NCBI RefSeq assembly: GCF_000482545.1
Contig: NZ_KI519455.1
Coordinates: 1,611,247 to 1,675,246 of the forward strand
DNA: 64,000 bases
Origin: Arthrobacter sp. 35W
GTDB taxonomy: Bacteria; Actinomycetota; Actinomycetes; Actinomycetales; Micrococcaceae
Reading direction: 5' to 3'
Positions 8,370 to 17,900 of the stretch are shown here, piece after piece. The stretch's first letter is position 1, and each line of letters begins with the position of its first letter. The position numbers and the translations under genes are program-made. The notes beneath the pieces were generated by a model. The model worked only from the letters and a program-made list of their open reading frames with translations, searched no databases and was not told the origin of the DNA.

Positions 8370-10130
8370 CTATCTGCGCAGGCGCAGGGCGGCCAGCCGG
8401 GACTCCACCTCGCCGCGGTCGAAAACGGCAGGATCCAGGGGTTCCCCGTCAGCCAGGCCAAGCCACTCGCGGTAGGCCTCGTGTTCGGAATGCTCCGGGT
8501 CGTTGGCGGCGTCGACCTTGTCCATCCACCCCCACGATCCACCGGAGTCCTCCTGCGGAGCCAGACCGCGGCCGCCAGTGCAGCGGGCAACCTTCGCGGA
8601 AGCCGGCAGTACCTTTTCCAGCGTGATGGTGTGGTCCCAGTCATCGCCAAAGTCGTAGTTGTAGGCCAGCGTGTCCTTCGGCGCCGCCAGCAGCGTGGAC
8701 AGTTTGACCGTCGATTCGTCCACGGGTGGTTCGCCCCAGTGGTCGGCATCGGGATCGTAGGGGGCATAGCTGGCGCCGTCCCGGCCACCGAGCCGGAACT
8801 CGTGCAGGTGGTAGTCCTCCCAGCGGAAGATGGTTTGGATGACGCGGTGCAGGTCATCCAGGTGGATGGCCGCCGGAACCTCGATGCGGCGCCAGACGGG
8901 CGGTTTGATTCCATCCACCTGGATCTTCAGCTGGTATTTCGCTTCGGACGATTGAACGTGGAGTGAATCCGGATCGTCCTCCGCCAACGGAGCCTCCGGC
9001 AAAACCCCGCCCAACGCTGCCGACAGTGGTTCGCGGAGCACAGGCGGCACCACAATGTGCTCACCCACGGTCAGAAGACCGTGGTTGGCCCACTGCTGCA
9101 GGCGTGCACGGATTATTCTCGACGCCATGTCGTTCCCGGCCGCGTCGTCCAACGTTGCAAGGACCTCTTGGGTCGGCGGCGGAGTGTTCTGGGAGGCAGC
9201 GGTGAACAACGCCGTCGTCATGGGCTCCAGCAAGTCGGCAGGCACCCAGTCGGGATTGTTGTAGATGACGTCCGCGTAGACCATGGCGGCCATGGCCTGG
9301 GCTGTCGCGAGTCCAACCGCCGGATCGGCGCGGACGGCTGCGGCCCGTGCGGTCGGCCGGACTTTGGTGGCGGTGACCTCGATCAGCCCGGCGGACAGCA
9401 TGGCCTCCCAATAGGTCATGAGCCACGGCAGCTGCAGCATGGAGGTAACAGGCACTGGTTCGTCGTCGCGCCACGGTGTCCGGGTGGCGGTGCCCACCGC
9501 GTTGATGCCCACGCAGGCGGCGGCCGCAGCGATGTCCTTGCGCCGCAGGACACCGGTGTCGGTGACGGCCTGGCCCGCCCCGATCCACTGAAGCAGCGCC
9601 ACAGTGCGCTGCCAGAGCGGGACGTCCTGGACCAGTTGCCAGGCGGCGTCGGGCGCAAGGTCCGGGACGACCACTGGGGGCAGCAGAGGCGGGGCGCCGG
9701 CGGACGCACGTTCCGCCACCTCGTGCAGACGGTTGAGGTTCTCGGTGCTGCCCGTCCAGCGCTCGGAGGCGATAAGGAAATGCACATAGTCGTGGAGAGA
9801 CTGCCCCAGATCTTCAGCGGCTTCCGGGGTGGCCTCGCGGACAAGTTCCAATGCTGCGGATGCGGCCTCGGGGTCCAGATCTGTGGCACTGACGGTGCCG
9901 GGAAAGGTGCCGCACATGCTGAAAAATGCCTTGAGGTCCCCCAAGAGAATCTGGATGTCCTCCTCGGGTCCAAACTCCTCCAGGGCCCAGGCCGTGAAGG
10001 CGGGGACGACGTCGGACAGTGCGCGTTGGGCACGCACCACACCGAGGGAGGCAACGGAGCTCGCGGTGCCCCTGGCTGCGGGGTTGCCCGAGCGGTTCTT
10101 GAATGCCTTGCTGCCGGGCTTCTTGGCCAT
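8370..10130 (-). CDS. Plasmid pRiA4b ORF-3-like family protein with a long N-terminal region
   Basis: A 586-residue protein. About residues 397-586 match the pRiA4b ORF-3 / IS1096 TnpR-like fold: YQLKIQV, PPVWRRIEVP, FRWEDYHLHEF, YNYDFGDDWDH and the closing EYREWLGL. The preceding ~390 residues are mainly helical and I do not recognise them. The biochemical role of the family is unknown; the transposon name comes from one founding member. No transposase or inverted ends flank it here. The start has a good ribosome site (GGAGGATCCATATG). It ends 2 bp from the convergent RamB-like gene. Confidence 0.82.
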   Translation of the reverse strand: MAKKPGSKAFKNRSGNPAARGTASSVASLGVVRAQRALSDVVPAFTAWALEEFGPEEDIQILLGDLKAFFSMCGTFPGTVSATDLDPEAASAALELVREATPEAAEDLGQSLHDYVHFLIASERWTGSTENLNRLHEVAERASAGAPPLLPPVVVPDLAPDAAWQLVQDVPLWQRTVALLQWIGAGQAVTDTGVLRRKDIAAAAACVGINAVGTATRTPWRDDEPVPVTSMLQLPWLMTYWEAMLSAGLIEVTATKVRPTARAAAVRADPAVGLATAQAMAAMVYADVIYNNPDWVPADLLEPMTTALFTAASQNTPPPTQEVLATLDDAAGNDMASRIIRARLQQWANHGLLTVGEHIVVPPVLREPLSAALGGVLPEAPLAEDDPDSLHVQSSEAKYQLKIQVDGIKPPVWRRIEVPAAIHLDDLHRVIQTIFRWEDYHLHEFRLGGRDGASYAPYDPDADHWGEPPVDESTVKLSTLLAAPKDTLAYNYDFGDDWDHTITLEKVLPASAKVARCTGGRGLAPQEDSGGSWGWMDKVDAANDPEHSEHEAYREWLGLADGEPLDPAVFDRGEVESRLAALRLRR

Positions 10131-10244
10131 ATGGATCCTCCGGGGTGCGTCAGCGTGCGAATGTCCTCAACTGCGATTCTATGGGTCCCTGCAGCGGAGG
10201 CGTCGTTGGGCGGGCAACTCTGGCTGAGGCCGGAAGCCAGCTGG

Positions 10245-10250
10245 CATACT
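10245..10250 (+). promoter_or_regulatory. Possible -10 box giving a leaderless deaminase transcript
   Basis: CATACT lies 7 bp before the deaminase ATG, and no ribosome site is visible. A start of transcription at or next to the ATG would be leaderless, which is common in actinobacteria. The -35 side is weak. Confidence 0.3.
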
Positions 10251-10257
10251 CGGTTCC

Positions 10258-10743
10258 ATGGGACTCTCTGCGGTGGATCTGGAACATTTGCGGCGCTGTG
10301 TCGAGCTGGCTCGGGAAGCGCTCGACGACGGCGATGAACCCTTTGGGTCGCTGCTGGTCGACGCCGGCGGCCGGGTGCTCTTCGAAGATCGGAACCGCAC
10401 CAGCGGCGGCGACCAAACGAGGCACCCCGAATTCGAGATCGCGCGGTGGGCGGCGCGGAACATGGAGCCGGGGGACCGGGGCGAAGCAACCGTCTACACC
10501 TCCGGCGAGCATTGCCCGATGTGCTCCGCGGCGCATGCCTGGGTTGGCCTGGGCCGGATTGTGTATGCAGCCTCCAGTGAGCAGCTGGGCAGCTGGCGGG
10601 CCCAGTGGGGTGCGGCCCCATCATCGCCGGTGGCGGCCCTGCCGATCCAGACGGTGGCCCCGGACCTTGCGGTGGACGGGCCAGCGCCGGAGCTGGCCGA
10701 GGAGCTCAGGGAACTGCACGAGCGGCGCCACCGCCTGCGCTGA
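10258..10743 (+). CDS. Nucleoside/cytidine deaminase family protein
   Basis: A 161-residue zinc-dependent deaminase of the cytosine/guanine/tRNA-adenosine deaminase fold. The zinc ligands are HPEFE (near residues 60-64, replacing the common HAE) and the GEHCPMCSAA motif (near residues 82-91). The HPE variant is usual in small-molecule nucleobase or nucleoside deaminases rather than TadA. It hydrolytically deaminates a base such as guanine or cytosine; the exact substrate is not readable. The gene stands alone between a pRiA4b-like gene and a terminator. Confidence 0.88.
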   Translation: MGLSAVDLEHLRRCVELAREALDDGDEPFGSLLVDAGGRVLFEDRNRTSGGDQTRHPEFEIARWAARNMEPGDRGEATVYTSGEHCPMCSAAHAWVGLGRIVYAASSEQLGSWRAQWGAAPSSPVAALPIQTVAPDLAVDGPAPELAEELRELHERRHRLR

Positions 10744-10783
10744 CACCAGACGCCGGCGACAGGCCCTGCCGACAGGCCATGAA

Positions 10784-10822
10784 CGAAGGCCGCCTCCGGG
10801 GATTCCCCGGAGGCGGCCTTCG
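10784..10822. terminator. Strong hairpin between deaminase and subtilase 1
   Basis: A 19-bp inverted repeat (10784-10802 with 10804-10822; in practice about 17 bp with a tetraloop), located between the convergent deaminase and subtilase genes. It resembles in style the hairpin after subtilase 2. No clear U-tract. Confidence 0.75.
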
Positions 10823-10844
10823 CCACTGCTGTGATGCGTTGGCG

Positions 10845-13800
10845 CTAGCTGCCGTCCGCCCTGCGGCGGCGGAGCACCAGAAGCAGGACTCCCGCCACCA
10901 CCAGGACCGACGCCCCGGCGATCAGCAGCGGCGTCAGGGCGCTGGCGCCGGTGGCGGCAAGGCTGCCCTGTGCCGAGACTCCGGCATCACCGCCGCCAGC
11001 CGCATCCGCGGCTGTCACCGTCAGTGGGATGCTGAACGTGCTGCCGTCGGCCGCGAGGAGCACGATGGTGTGCTCGCCGGCGGGCGTGTTGGCCGGGACG
11101 ATGGTGTCCACGGCGAAGGCTCCCTCGGCCGACGTCGTCACGGCGGCCAGCTGGACGGGATCCGAGTGCAGGGTGACCGTGGCGGCCATGCCGGCCGGGA
11201 AGCCTTCGCCCGAGACGGTCAGCGGTGAACCCGCCTGGACGGAGGCCGCGGACGATGTGCCCTTTGGCCCGTTGCCGTTGCCGTTCCCGTTGTCGTGCTC
11301 AACGGTTGCGTCAACCACCTGGGCCTTCTGGCCGCTGGCGTTGTGCAGGTGCAGGAACAGCGCCTTGGCACCAGTGGTCTTGGTGTCGCGATCCACGCCA
11401 ATCGCGGTGCCGGGGGTGTCTTCGAAGAGTCCCGAGTCCGAACCGCTGAAGGACAGCGCCGGGGCGACGATGTCGAACGCGATGGGATCCGTCTCGTCAA
11501 CGACATTCGCGTCGGCATTGGCATTGTTGTAGGCGTACTGGGTGCGGGTGACTACCTTGTAGGTGATCGGTGCCGGCTTGGTCAGGTCCAGGCCCAGCGC
11601 AGCCGCCGAGACGGGCAGCGAGATGACGTTGGTGTCCAGGCTGTTCGTGTCGACGTTCCCCCACACGCCATTGGCGGGCTGCTGGTCAACGAGGGTCCCG
11701 GTGGCGAGGTTGGTGGTGCTCACAATCACGCCGTCGAAGTCCGTCACGTGGCCGGTCATCACGGAGTAGTCAGCAACGCCGTCGCCGGTGGTGTCGATTT
11801 CGACACCGAGTGCGCTGGCGGTCAGCAGTGAGGCCCAGTTTCCGTGGGTGGCAATGCCGAAGTTCACCATCCCCCTGGCAGCCAGGTCTGCGGGGGTGCC
11901 GCCGGACTTGGCAACCGAGGGGACTGTGGTGGCGGCTCCGACAAACGCCAGGTCCATGGACTTGTTGGTGAGCGGCGCAGCCTGGGTGGCGGCCAGCTCA
12001 CCGCTCTCGGCGCCCAGTACAAATGGGGCTACCAAGGAGGTGTAGTTCTCAGCACCGCTTCCCTGGCTGACTCCGCGGCCGGTGAGCTGAGCCGTGGTGG
12101 CGAGCTCCTTCTTGCCGAAGGCGATGGCGCCGGCGGACATGGCTGCGGAGGGCTTGGGTGCCGCGTAGACGGGAACGCGCAGGGCCGGGGCTCCGGCGGC
12201 CGTGAACTCAACGCGGCCGGAGGCATCGGCAAGGAACTGGCGGGGCAGGCCTAGCATGAGCGGGCTCATGGTCGGATCCAGCGCCTTGGCGAGCGCTGCG
12301 GGGTCCGCGATGGTCATGGTGATGGTGACCTCGGCTGTGCCGTTGGCGGGCACGGCGACCGACGACGGCGACACCGAGTAGGCGACGCCGGGCATGGCGG
12401 TGGCCGCGTTGTAGGCCACAGAGTAGCTGGCTGCAGCGCCGCGGTTTTCCAGGGTGATGGACTTGGCCACCGTGACGGGCTGGCCCTCGACCTCAACGAC
12501 GCCGAAGTTGACGCTGGTCAGGGCGGGATCATCCGTGGCGTAGGCCATCACATGGCTGGTCAGCGCATCGCTGGCGTTGACCCGGCCAGATCCGACCCGG
12601 TTGGGGCCATAGATGGTGGCGCCAACCTTCACATCGACGTTCGCCGTGTTCATGATGGTGGTCTTCAGCTGTGCGGGTGACAGATCGATGGTCGACAGCA
12701 GAGCTGCCGCGATGCCTGCCACATGCGGGGCCGACATGGAAGTGCCGCTCTTGACGGCCGCGCCGCTGCCGGAGGCAACGCCGGCGGAGGCGATGGAGGT
12801 CCCCGGTGCTGCGACGTCGGGCTTGACGATGCCGTTGGAGCCGTGGACGCCGCGCGAGGAGCCGGCGTTCAGCGTGTCCAGTGCCCCTGTGGGCACTGCT
12901 GCCAGGCCCTTGTAGCCCGGAGCCAGAGCGATCTTCAGGGTGCCCGCCTTGGCGGCCGGGGTCAGTGCGTCGCTGGCGGCCTTGTTGAACTGCACGCCGG
13001 GGATGGTGGCGTTGCCGGCAATGCCGGCCTCGAAGACGGTGCGCTGGGAGTCGAAGACCACGCCGGTGGCACCTGCGGCCTGGGCGTTGTTGAAGCGCGC
13101 TGCGGACCCGCAGGGGCGGGTGGCATCGTTGTCATCCCAGCTCAGCATGACCCACTTGCCGGCAAGGACTGCAGCCTCCTCAGAGCTGAAGGCCGTGCAG
13201 CCTGTCAGGTTGGGGCCGGGGGCGTAGAGCACGGTGCCGGTGAGGGTGGCCGGGGTGACCCCGGCGCCGGAGTAATTGAAGGAATCGGAGTACTGGCCTG
13301 CGGCGGTTGATGCCACGCTGCCGTCCTGGGCCAGGACATCGATCTTGTCCAGCGCGGCCTGGGATCCCACGCTGTTGGCGACCGTCAGCGCCGACCGGGC
13401 ATTGCCCGGAGCGCCGCCGATGTCGAAGGTGTCGCCGGAGTTCCCGGACGAGGAAACCGTCAGGACGCCGTTCTCCGCCAGCTTGTCGATCAGATCACTC
13501 TCGGGGTCGTCGGTGGGTGAGCCGTTGGACCCCAGGGACATATTGACGATGTCCATGTGGTCGTCGAAGCTGCCGTCGCCATTGGGATCCAGTGCCATGT
13601 CGAGCGCCTTGGCGACAACATCCGTGGAGCCCTCGCAGCCGAAGACGCGCAGGGCGTAGATCTCGGCCTCCGGGGCGGAGCCCGGGCCGATCCGCAGGGC
13701 GTTTACGGCATTGGCATCAAGGGTGCCGTAGTCGCCGTCGAACGTGGTTCCGTCGGCATTGACGCCGTAGCCGGCCGCTGTTCCTGCTACGTGGCTTCCG

Positions 13801-14645
13801 TGCCCGGCGGTGCCGCAGTCCAGCGGGTTGGCATCCGGATTCGGAACAGGCTGGTAGCTCGCGGAGGTCGGGTCTGCGTTGTAGGTATCGCCCACCAGGT
13901 CCCAGCCGCCGACAAACTTGAGTGGATCATAGAGGCCTGATGCCTCGGTGGGGAACGTCGTCAGCGCCTTGGCCTGGGCATAGGCTTCGGGAGTCCCGGG
14001 GCCGCCAAAGTCCGTGTGCGTGTAGTCCAGCCCGGTGTCGATGACGGCGATCTTGACGCGGCTGCCGTCGGCGCGCTTGCCGGTGGCCTGGCTTGCGGTC
14101 CACATGCCCACGACGCCGGTGTCGATGTCGGTGCCGGCGTTGGTGACGGTCTTGGGGACGATCTGGGTGATCTTGAGGACGTCGGGGCGCTTGGCCAGCT
14201 CGCGGATCTGTGCGGCGTCGGCGGTGATGCCGGCGCCGGGCAGGGTGTTCGTGGTGGTGTAGAGGTGCGTGCCGGCGGACTCGGCGGTGACGGAGGCGGC
14301 CGTGGATTCAATGCCCGCACGGATCTGCTGGACTGCGGCGGAGGCGTCCACCGTTTTCGACGCGGGGTTGTCCTTGACCGACTGCGGCTGGGTGGCGTCG
14401 AAGGCGCCCTGTCCCTGGAACTGCACATAAACGGAGATGGGGCCCGAGGCCCCTGCGAGGTTGCTGCCGAATTTCTGCGCCGGGGCGATGCCCACGGGCG
14501 CGGGGGCTGCCGTGACGGCCTTGGCCAGGGGCTGTGGGCTGGATGACTCATCGGCAACCGCTGTTCCTGCTGCTGTGGCAGCAAGGGCCAGGCCGGTCAG
14601 CGCCGCCAGGATTCTTGATCCGGCGCGTCTGTGCTGCTTGTTCAT
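10845..14645 (-). CDS. Secreted, cell-wall-anchored S8 subtilisin-like protease
   Basis: A 1266-residue extracellular serine protease. The signal peptide ends near AGTAVA-DE (residue 31-32), followed by an I9-like propeptide region. The catalytic triad is Asp203 (VIDTGLDYTH), His285 (GHGSHVAGT) and Ser636 (SGTSMSAPHVAG). A PA-type insert lies at about 470-570, then beta-rich C-terminal domains and a final Ig-like segment. The protein ends with LAATG (1229-1233), a hydrophobic helix and RRRR, an LAxTG sorting signal of the class E sortase type. The ATG at 14645 (AGGAG just upstream) is chosen over 14657. It is a tandem paralogue of the next gene. Confidence 0.92.
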   Translation of the reverse strand: MNKQHRRAGSRILAALTGLALAATAAGTAVADESSSPQPLAKAVTAAPAPVGIAPAQKFGSNLAGASGPISVYVQFQGQGAFDATQPQSVKDNPASKTVDASAAVQQIRAGIESTAASVTAESAGTHLYTTTNTLPGAGITADAAQIRELAKRPDVLKITQIVPKTVTNAGTDIDTGVVGMWTASQATGKRADGSRVKIAVIDTGLDYTHTDFGGPGTPEAYAQAKALTTFPTEASGLYDPLKFVGGWDLVGDTYNADPTSASYQPVPNPDANPLDCGTAGHGSHVAGTAAGYGVNADGTTFDGDYGTLDANAVNALRIGPGSAPEAEIYALRVFGCEGSTDVVAKALDMALDPNGDGSFDDHMDIVNMSLGSNGSPTDDPESDLIDKLAENGVLTVSSSGNSGDTFDIGGAPGNARSALTVANSVGSQAALDKIDVLAQDGSVASTAAGQYSDSFNYSGAGVTPATLTGTVLYAPGPNLTGCTAFSSEEAAVLAGKWVMLSWDDNDATRPCGSAARFNNAQAAGATGVVFDSQRTVFEAGIAGNATIPGVQFNKAASDALTPAAKAGTLKIALAPGYKGLAAVPTGALDTLNAGSSRGVHGSNGIVKPDVAAPGTSIASAGVASGSGAAVKSGTSMSAPHVAGIAAALLSTIDLSPAQLKTTIMNTANVDVKVGATIYGPNRVGSGRVNASDALTSHVMAYATDDPALTSVNFGVVEVEGQPVTVAKSITLENRGAAASYSVAYNAATAMPGVAYSVSPSSVAVPANGTAEVTITMTIADPAALAKALDPTMSPLMLGLPRQFLADASGRVEFTAAGAPALRVPVYAAPKPSAAMSAGAIAFGKKELATTAQLTGRGVSQGSGAENYTSLVAPFVLGAESGELAATQAAPLTNKSMDLAFVGAATTVPSVAKSGGTPADLAARGMVNFGIATHGNWASLLTASALGVEIDTTGDGVADYSVMTGHVTDFDGVIVSTTNLATGTLVDQQPANGVWGNVDTNSLDTNVISLPVSAAALGLDLTKPAPITYKVVTRTQYAYNNANADANVVDETDPIAFDIVAPALSFSGSDSGLFEDTPGTAIGVDRDTKTTGAKALFLHLHNASGQKAQVVDATVEHDNGNGNGNGPKGTSSAASVQAGSPLTVSGEGFPAGMAATVTLHSDPVQLAAVTTSAEGAFAVDTIVPANTPAGEHTIVLLAADGSTFSIPLTVTAADAAGGGDAGVSAQGSLAATGASALTPLLIAGASVLVVAGVLLLVLRRRRADGS

Positions 14646-14796
14646 CGATCTCCTCATGCAGGATTGCTTGCCCTGGGTCCCTGCGCAGGACCGGCGGAGC
14701 ACGCAATGCGGTGGTGAAGCGGCCGCCGGGCTGGTCGCCGGGGCCGCAGGAGCCATCCATGGTGCGAAAGTGATGTCCGTCTCCACCCTTGTGGCT

Positions 14797-14814
14797 TTTG
14801 ACTATCTTGTCAAA
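14797..14814 (-). promoter_or_regulatory. Shared palindrome / -35 element of subtilase 1
   Basis: On the minus strand TTTGACAAGATAGTCAAA: arms TTTGAC/GTCAAA with a 6-bp spacer and an embedded TTGACA -35-like hexamer, about 152 bp before the start codon. Nearly the same element sits 154 bp before subtilase 2. A common regulator or promoter is likely. Confidence 0.55.
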
Positions 14815-14911
14815 GGTGCCGCGCGCTTTTGTTTTGACGTGACTTCATGTCGTGAATGCGCCTGCAGCACGTCAACGGCGCCACCGGCGGAAGCAGACCA
14901 GCTTCAGCACA

Positions 14912-14952
14912 TGGAGCGGCCGTCCCGGGGAATCCCCGGGACGGCCGCTCCA
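14912..14952 (-). terminator. Hairpin terminator after subtilase 2
   Basis: A 20-bp inverted repeat (14912-14931 with 14933-14952, realistically about 18 bp with a small loop), 38 bp past the subtilase 2 stop on the minus strand. GC-rich stem without an obvious U-tract. Confidence 0.75.
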
Positions 14953-14990
14953 TTGGTTCCACAGTTGTGGGCAGTGGCTATGCGGTGCCC

Positions 14991-17900
14991 CTAGCCGGCG
15001 ACCCGAGGCTTGCCATGGCCATTCCCGTTGCCATTCCCGTTCCCGCCACCGTTCCCATTCCCGTTGCCGTTCCCGCCACCGTTGCCGTTTCCGTTGGAAA
15101 CGGTGGCCGAGACCACCTGTGCCTTCTCGCCGCTGGCATTGTGCAGGTGCAGGAACAACGCCTTGGCATCTTTTGCGCCGGCTGCGCGGTTGACCTGCAG
15201 GGCAGTTCCGGGGGCATCGACGAACAGTCCGGACGCACCGTTGCCGTCGAACCACAGGGCCGGTGCCACGACGTCGAACGGAATGGCCGCTGTCTCCTCC
15301 ACGACAGGGGTGTTGACGTTGGCCGAATTGAAGTTGTACTGGCTGTAGCTGACCACCTTGTAGCTGATGGGGGCTGGCTTGGACAGGTCCAGGCCCAGCG
15401 CGCCGGCCAAGACCGGCAGGGTCAGCACATTGGTGTCAAAGGTGTTGGTGTCCGTGTTGCCGAGAACGCCGTTGGCGAACTCCATGTCCACCGGCTGCCC
15501 CGTGGCCACGGAGTAGGTGGTGACGACGACGGCGTCGAGGTTGTCCACCATCCCGGTCTGCACCACGAAATCGGGGTTGCCGTCTCCGGTGGTGTCGATT
15601 TCCACGCCGAATGCCGTGGTGGTCAGCAGCGCCGCCCAATTGCCATAGGTGGCAATGCCGAAGTTCACCATGCCGTCCGCTGCCACGTTGCCGCCCGCCT
15701 TGGCGATGGCCGGGACGGTGGTGGAGGCGCCCACATACTGCAGGTCCATGGACTTGTTGGTCAGTGGAGCCTTGTCGGTCCCGGGCAGTTCGCCGCTGGT
15801 TGCACCGAGGACAAACGGGGCCACCAGCGAGGTGTAGTTTGCCGCCCCGCTGCCCTGGTTGACGCCGCGCCCGGTGAGCTTCGCCGTCGTCGTGGTGCCC
15901 GTACTGGAGAAGGAGATGTTGCCGACGCTCATGTCTGAGGCCGGCTTCGGCGCCGTGTACACGGGAACCCGGAGCGTCGGGTTCCCGGCCGAGGCGAATT
16001 GCACGCGGCCCGAGGCATCGGCCAGGAACTGCCGCGGCAGGCCCAGCATGGCAGCGCTCATGGTCGGATCCAGCGTCTTGGCCAAGGCCGTGGGATCGGC
16101 GATGGACATGGTCACCGTGACCTTGGCAGTGCCGTTGGCCGGCACCTTCACGGACGACGGCGACACCGTGTAGGCGACTCCCGGCATGGTGGTCGCCGGT
16201 AGGTAGCTGGCCGCATACGTGGCCGCTGCACCGCGGTTCTTCAGGGTGATCTTCCGGGAGAGGCTGACGGACTTGCTGCCGACCTCCACGACGCCAAAGT
16301 TGACGCTCACCAGATCAGCATCGTCCGCAGCGTAGGCCAGCACCTGGGAGTTCAGGGCGTCGGAGGCGTTCACCCGGCCCGAACCCACCCGGTTGGGGCC
16401 GTAGGCGACGCCATTGGCCAGCACGTCCACATTGGCGGTGTTCATGATGATGGTCTTGATGGTGATGGGTGAATTCTTCGCACCGGCTTCGGCGGCCGCG
16501 GAATAGAGCAGCGCGGCGATGCCGGCCACGTGCGGGGTGGCCATCGATGTGCCGCTCTTGACGGCCACACCGCTGCCCGAGCCGACGCCCGCCGAGGCGA
16601 TGGACGTGCCGGGCGCGGCGACGTCGGGCTTCACAATCCCGTTGGAGCCATGGACGCCGCGGGAGGAACTGGAATTCAACGAGTCCAGGGCACCGGTGGC
16701 AGCAGTGGCGGTGCCCTGCCAGGCCGGATCCAGCTTGATCTGCAGGGTTCCTGCCTTCGCGGCAGCCGTCAGGGCATCCGTGGCGGCCTTGTTGAACTGC
16801 ACGCCCGGGATGGTGGCGTTGCCGGCGATCCCGGCCTCAAAGACGGTGCGCTGGGAAGTGAAGACGACACCCACGGCGCCGGCCGCCTGGGCATTGTTGA
16901 AACGCGCCGCGGAGCCGCAGCGGCGGGTTGCATCGTTGTCGTCCCAACTGAACATGGCCCACTTTCCGGCGACAGCGGCCGCCTGCTCTGGGGTGAGGGC
17001 GGTGCAGCCGCTCTGGTCCACACCGGGGACAAACTGGACAGTGCCCGTCAGCTGCGCGGGGGTGACGGTGGATGCGGAGTAGTTGAAGGAGGCCGAGTAC
17101 TGTCCGGCCACGGAGCCCACCTTGTCGGCGGGGGCCAGAACGTCGATCCGGTCCACTGCGGCCTTGGAGCCAACGCTGTTGGCCACCGTCAGGGAGGTCT
17201 TGGCATTGCCCGGCGAGCCGCCGATGTCGTGGGTGTCCCCGGCGTTGCCGGATGCCACCACTGACAGCACGCCCTGCTTGGTCAAGTTGTCCACGATGGC
17301 GTTCTCGGGGTCGTCGGTGGGGGATCCATCGGAGCCGAGGGACATGTTCACGATGTTGGCGCGGTCATCAAAGACGCCGTCGCCGTTGGGGTCCAACACC
17401 TTGTCCAGGGCGTTGCCCACGACATCGGAGGAGCCGGCGCAGCCGAAGACGCGCAGCGACACCAGCTTGGCCATCGGGGCCGAGCCGGGGCCAATGCGCA
17501 TCGCGTTCACGGCCGCCTCATCGAGCGTCCCGTAGTCGCCGGTGAAGGTGGTCCCATCTGCTTTGACGCCGTAGCCCGCAGCGGTGCCGGCGACGTGGGT
17601 GCCGTGCCCGGCTCCGGTGCAGTCCAGAGGATTTGCGTCGGGCGCCGGGACGGGCTGGTAGCCCGGGCCGGCCGCGGGGTCGGCATTGTAGGAATCTCCG
17701 ACAAGGTCGTAGCCGCCGGCAAACTTGGCGGGATCGTAGGTGCCCGGCACCAGCGTGTTGGAGGCCTTGGCTGCGGCATACGCCGCTGCCGTCCCGGGTC
17801 CGCCAAAGTCGGTGTGCGTGTAGTCGATGCCCGTGTCGATCACGGCGATGGTGGCCTTGGCGCCGGTGGCATGGTTCTGCGTCCAGGCACTGAGCGCCTT

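Larger units (their letters stand above)
14646..14990. other. Intergenic region between the tandem subtilases
   Basis: 345 bp without a credible gene. It holds the leader and promoter area of subtilase 1, the conserved palindrome at 14797-14814 and the terminator of subtilase 2 at 14912-14952. Parts align with the region upstream of subtilase 2 (18429-18600), so the upstream DNA was duplicated with the gene. Confidence 0.7.

Noticed and set aside
8370-10130. Insertion sequence (IS1096-type) suggested by the TnpR-like domain
   Set aside because: No transposase gene, terminal inverted repeats or target duplication flank the gene; the domain occurs in many non-mobile proteins.
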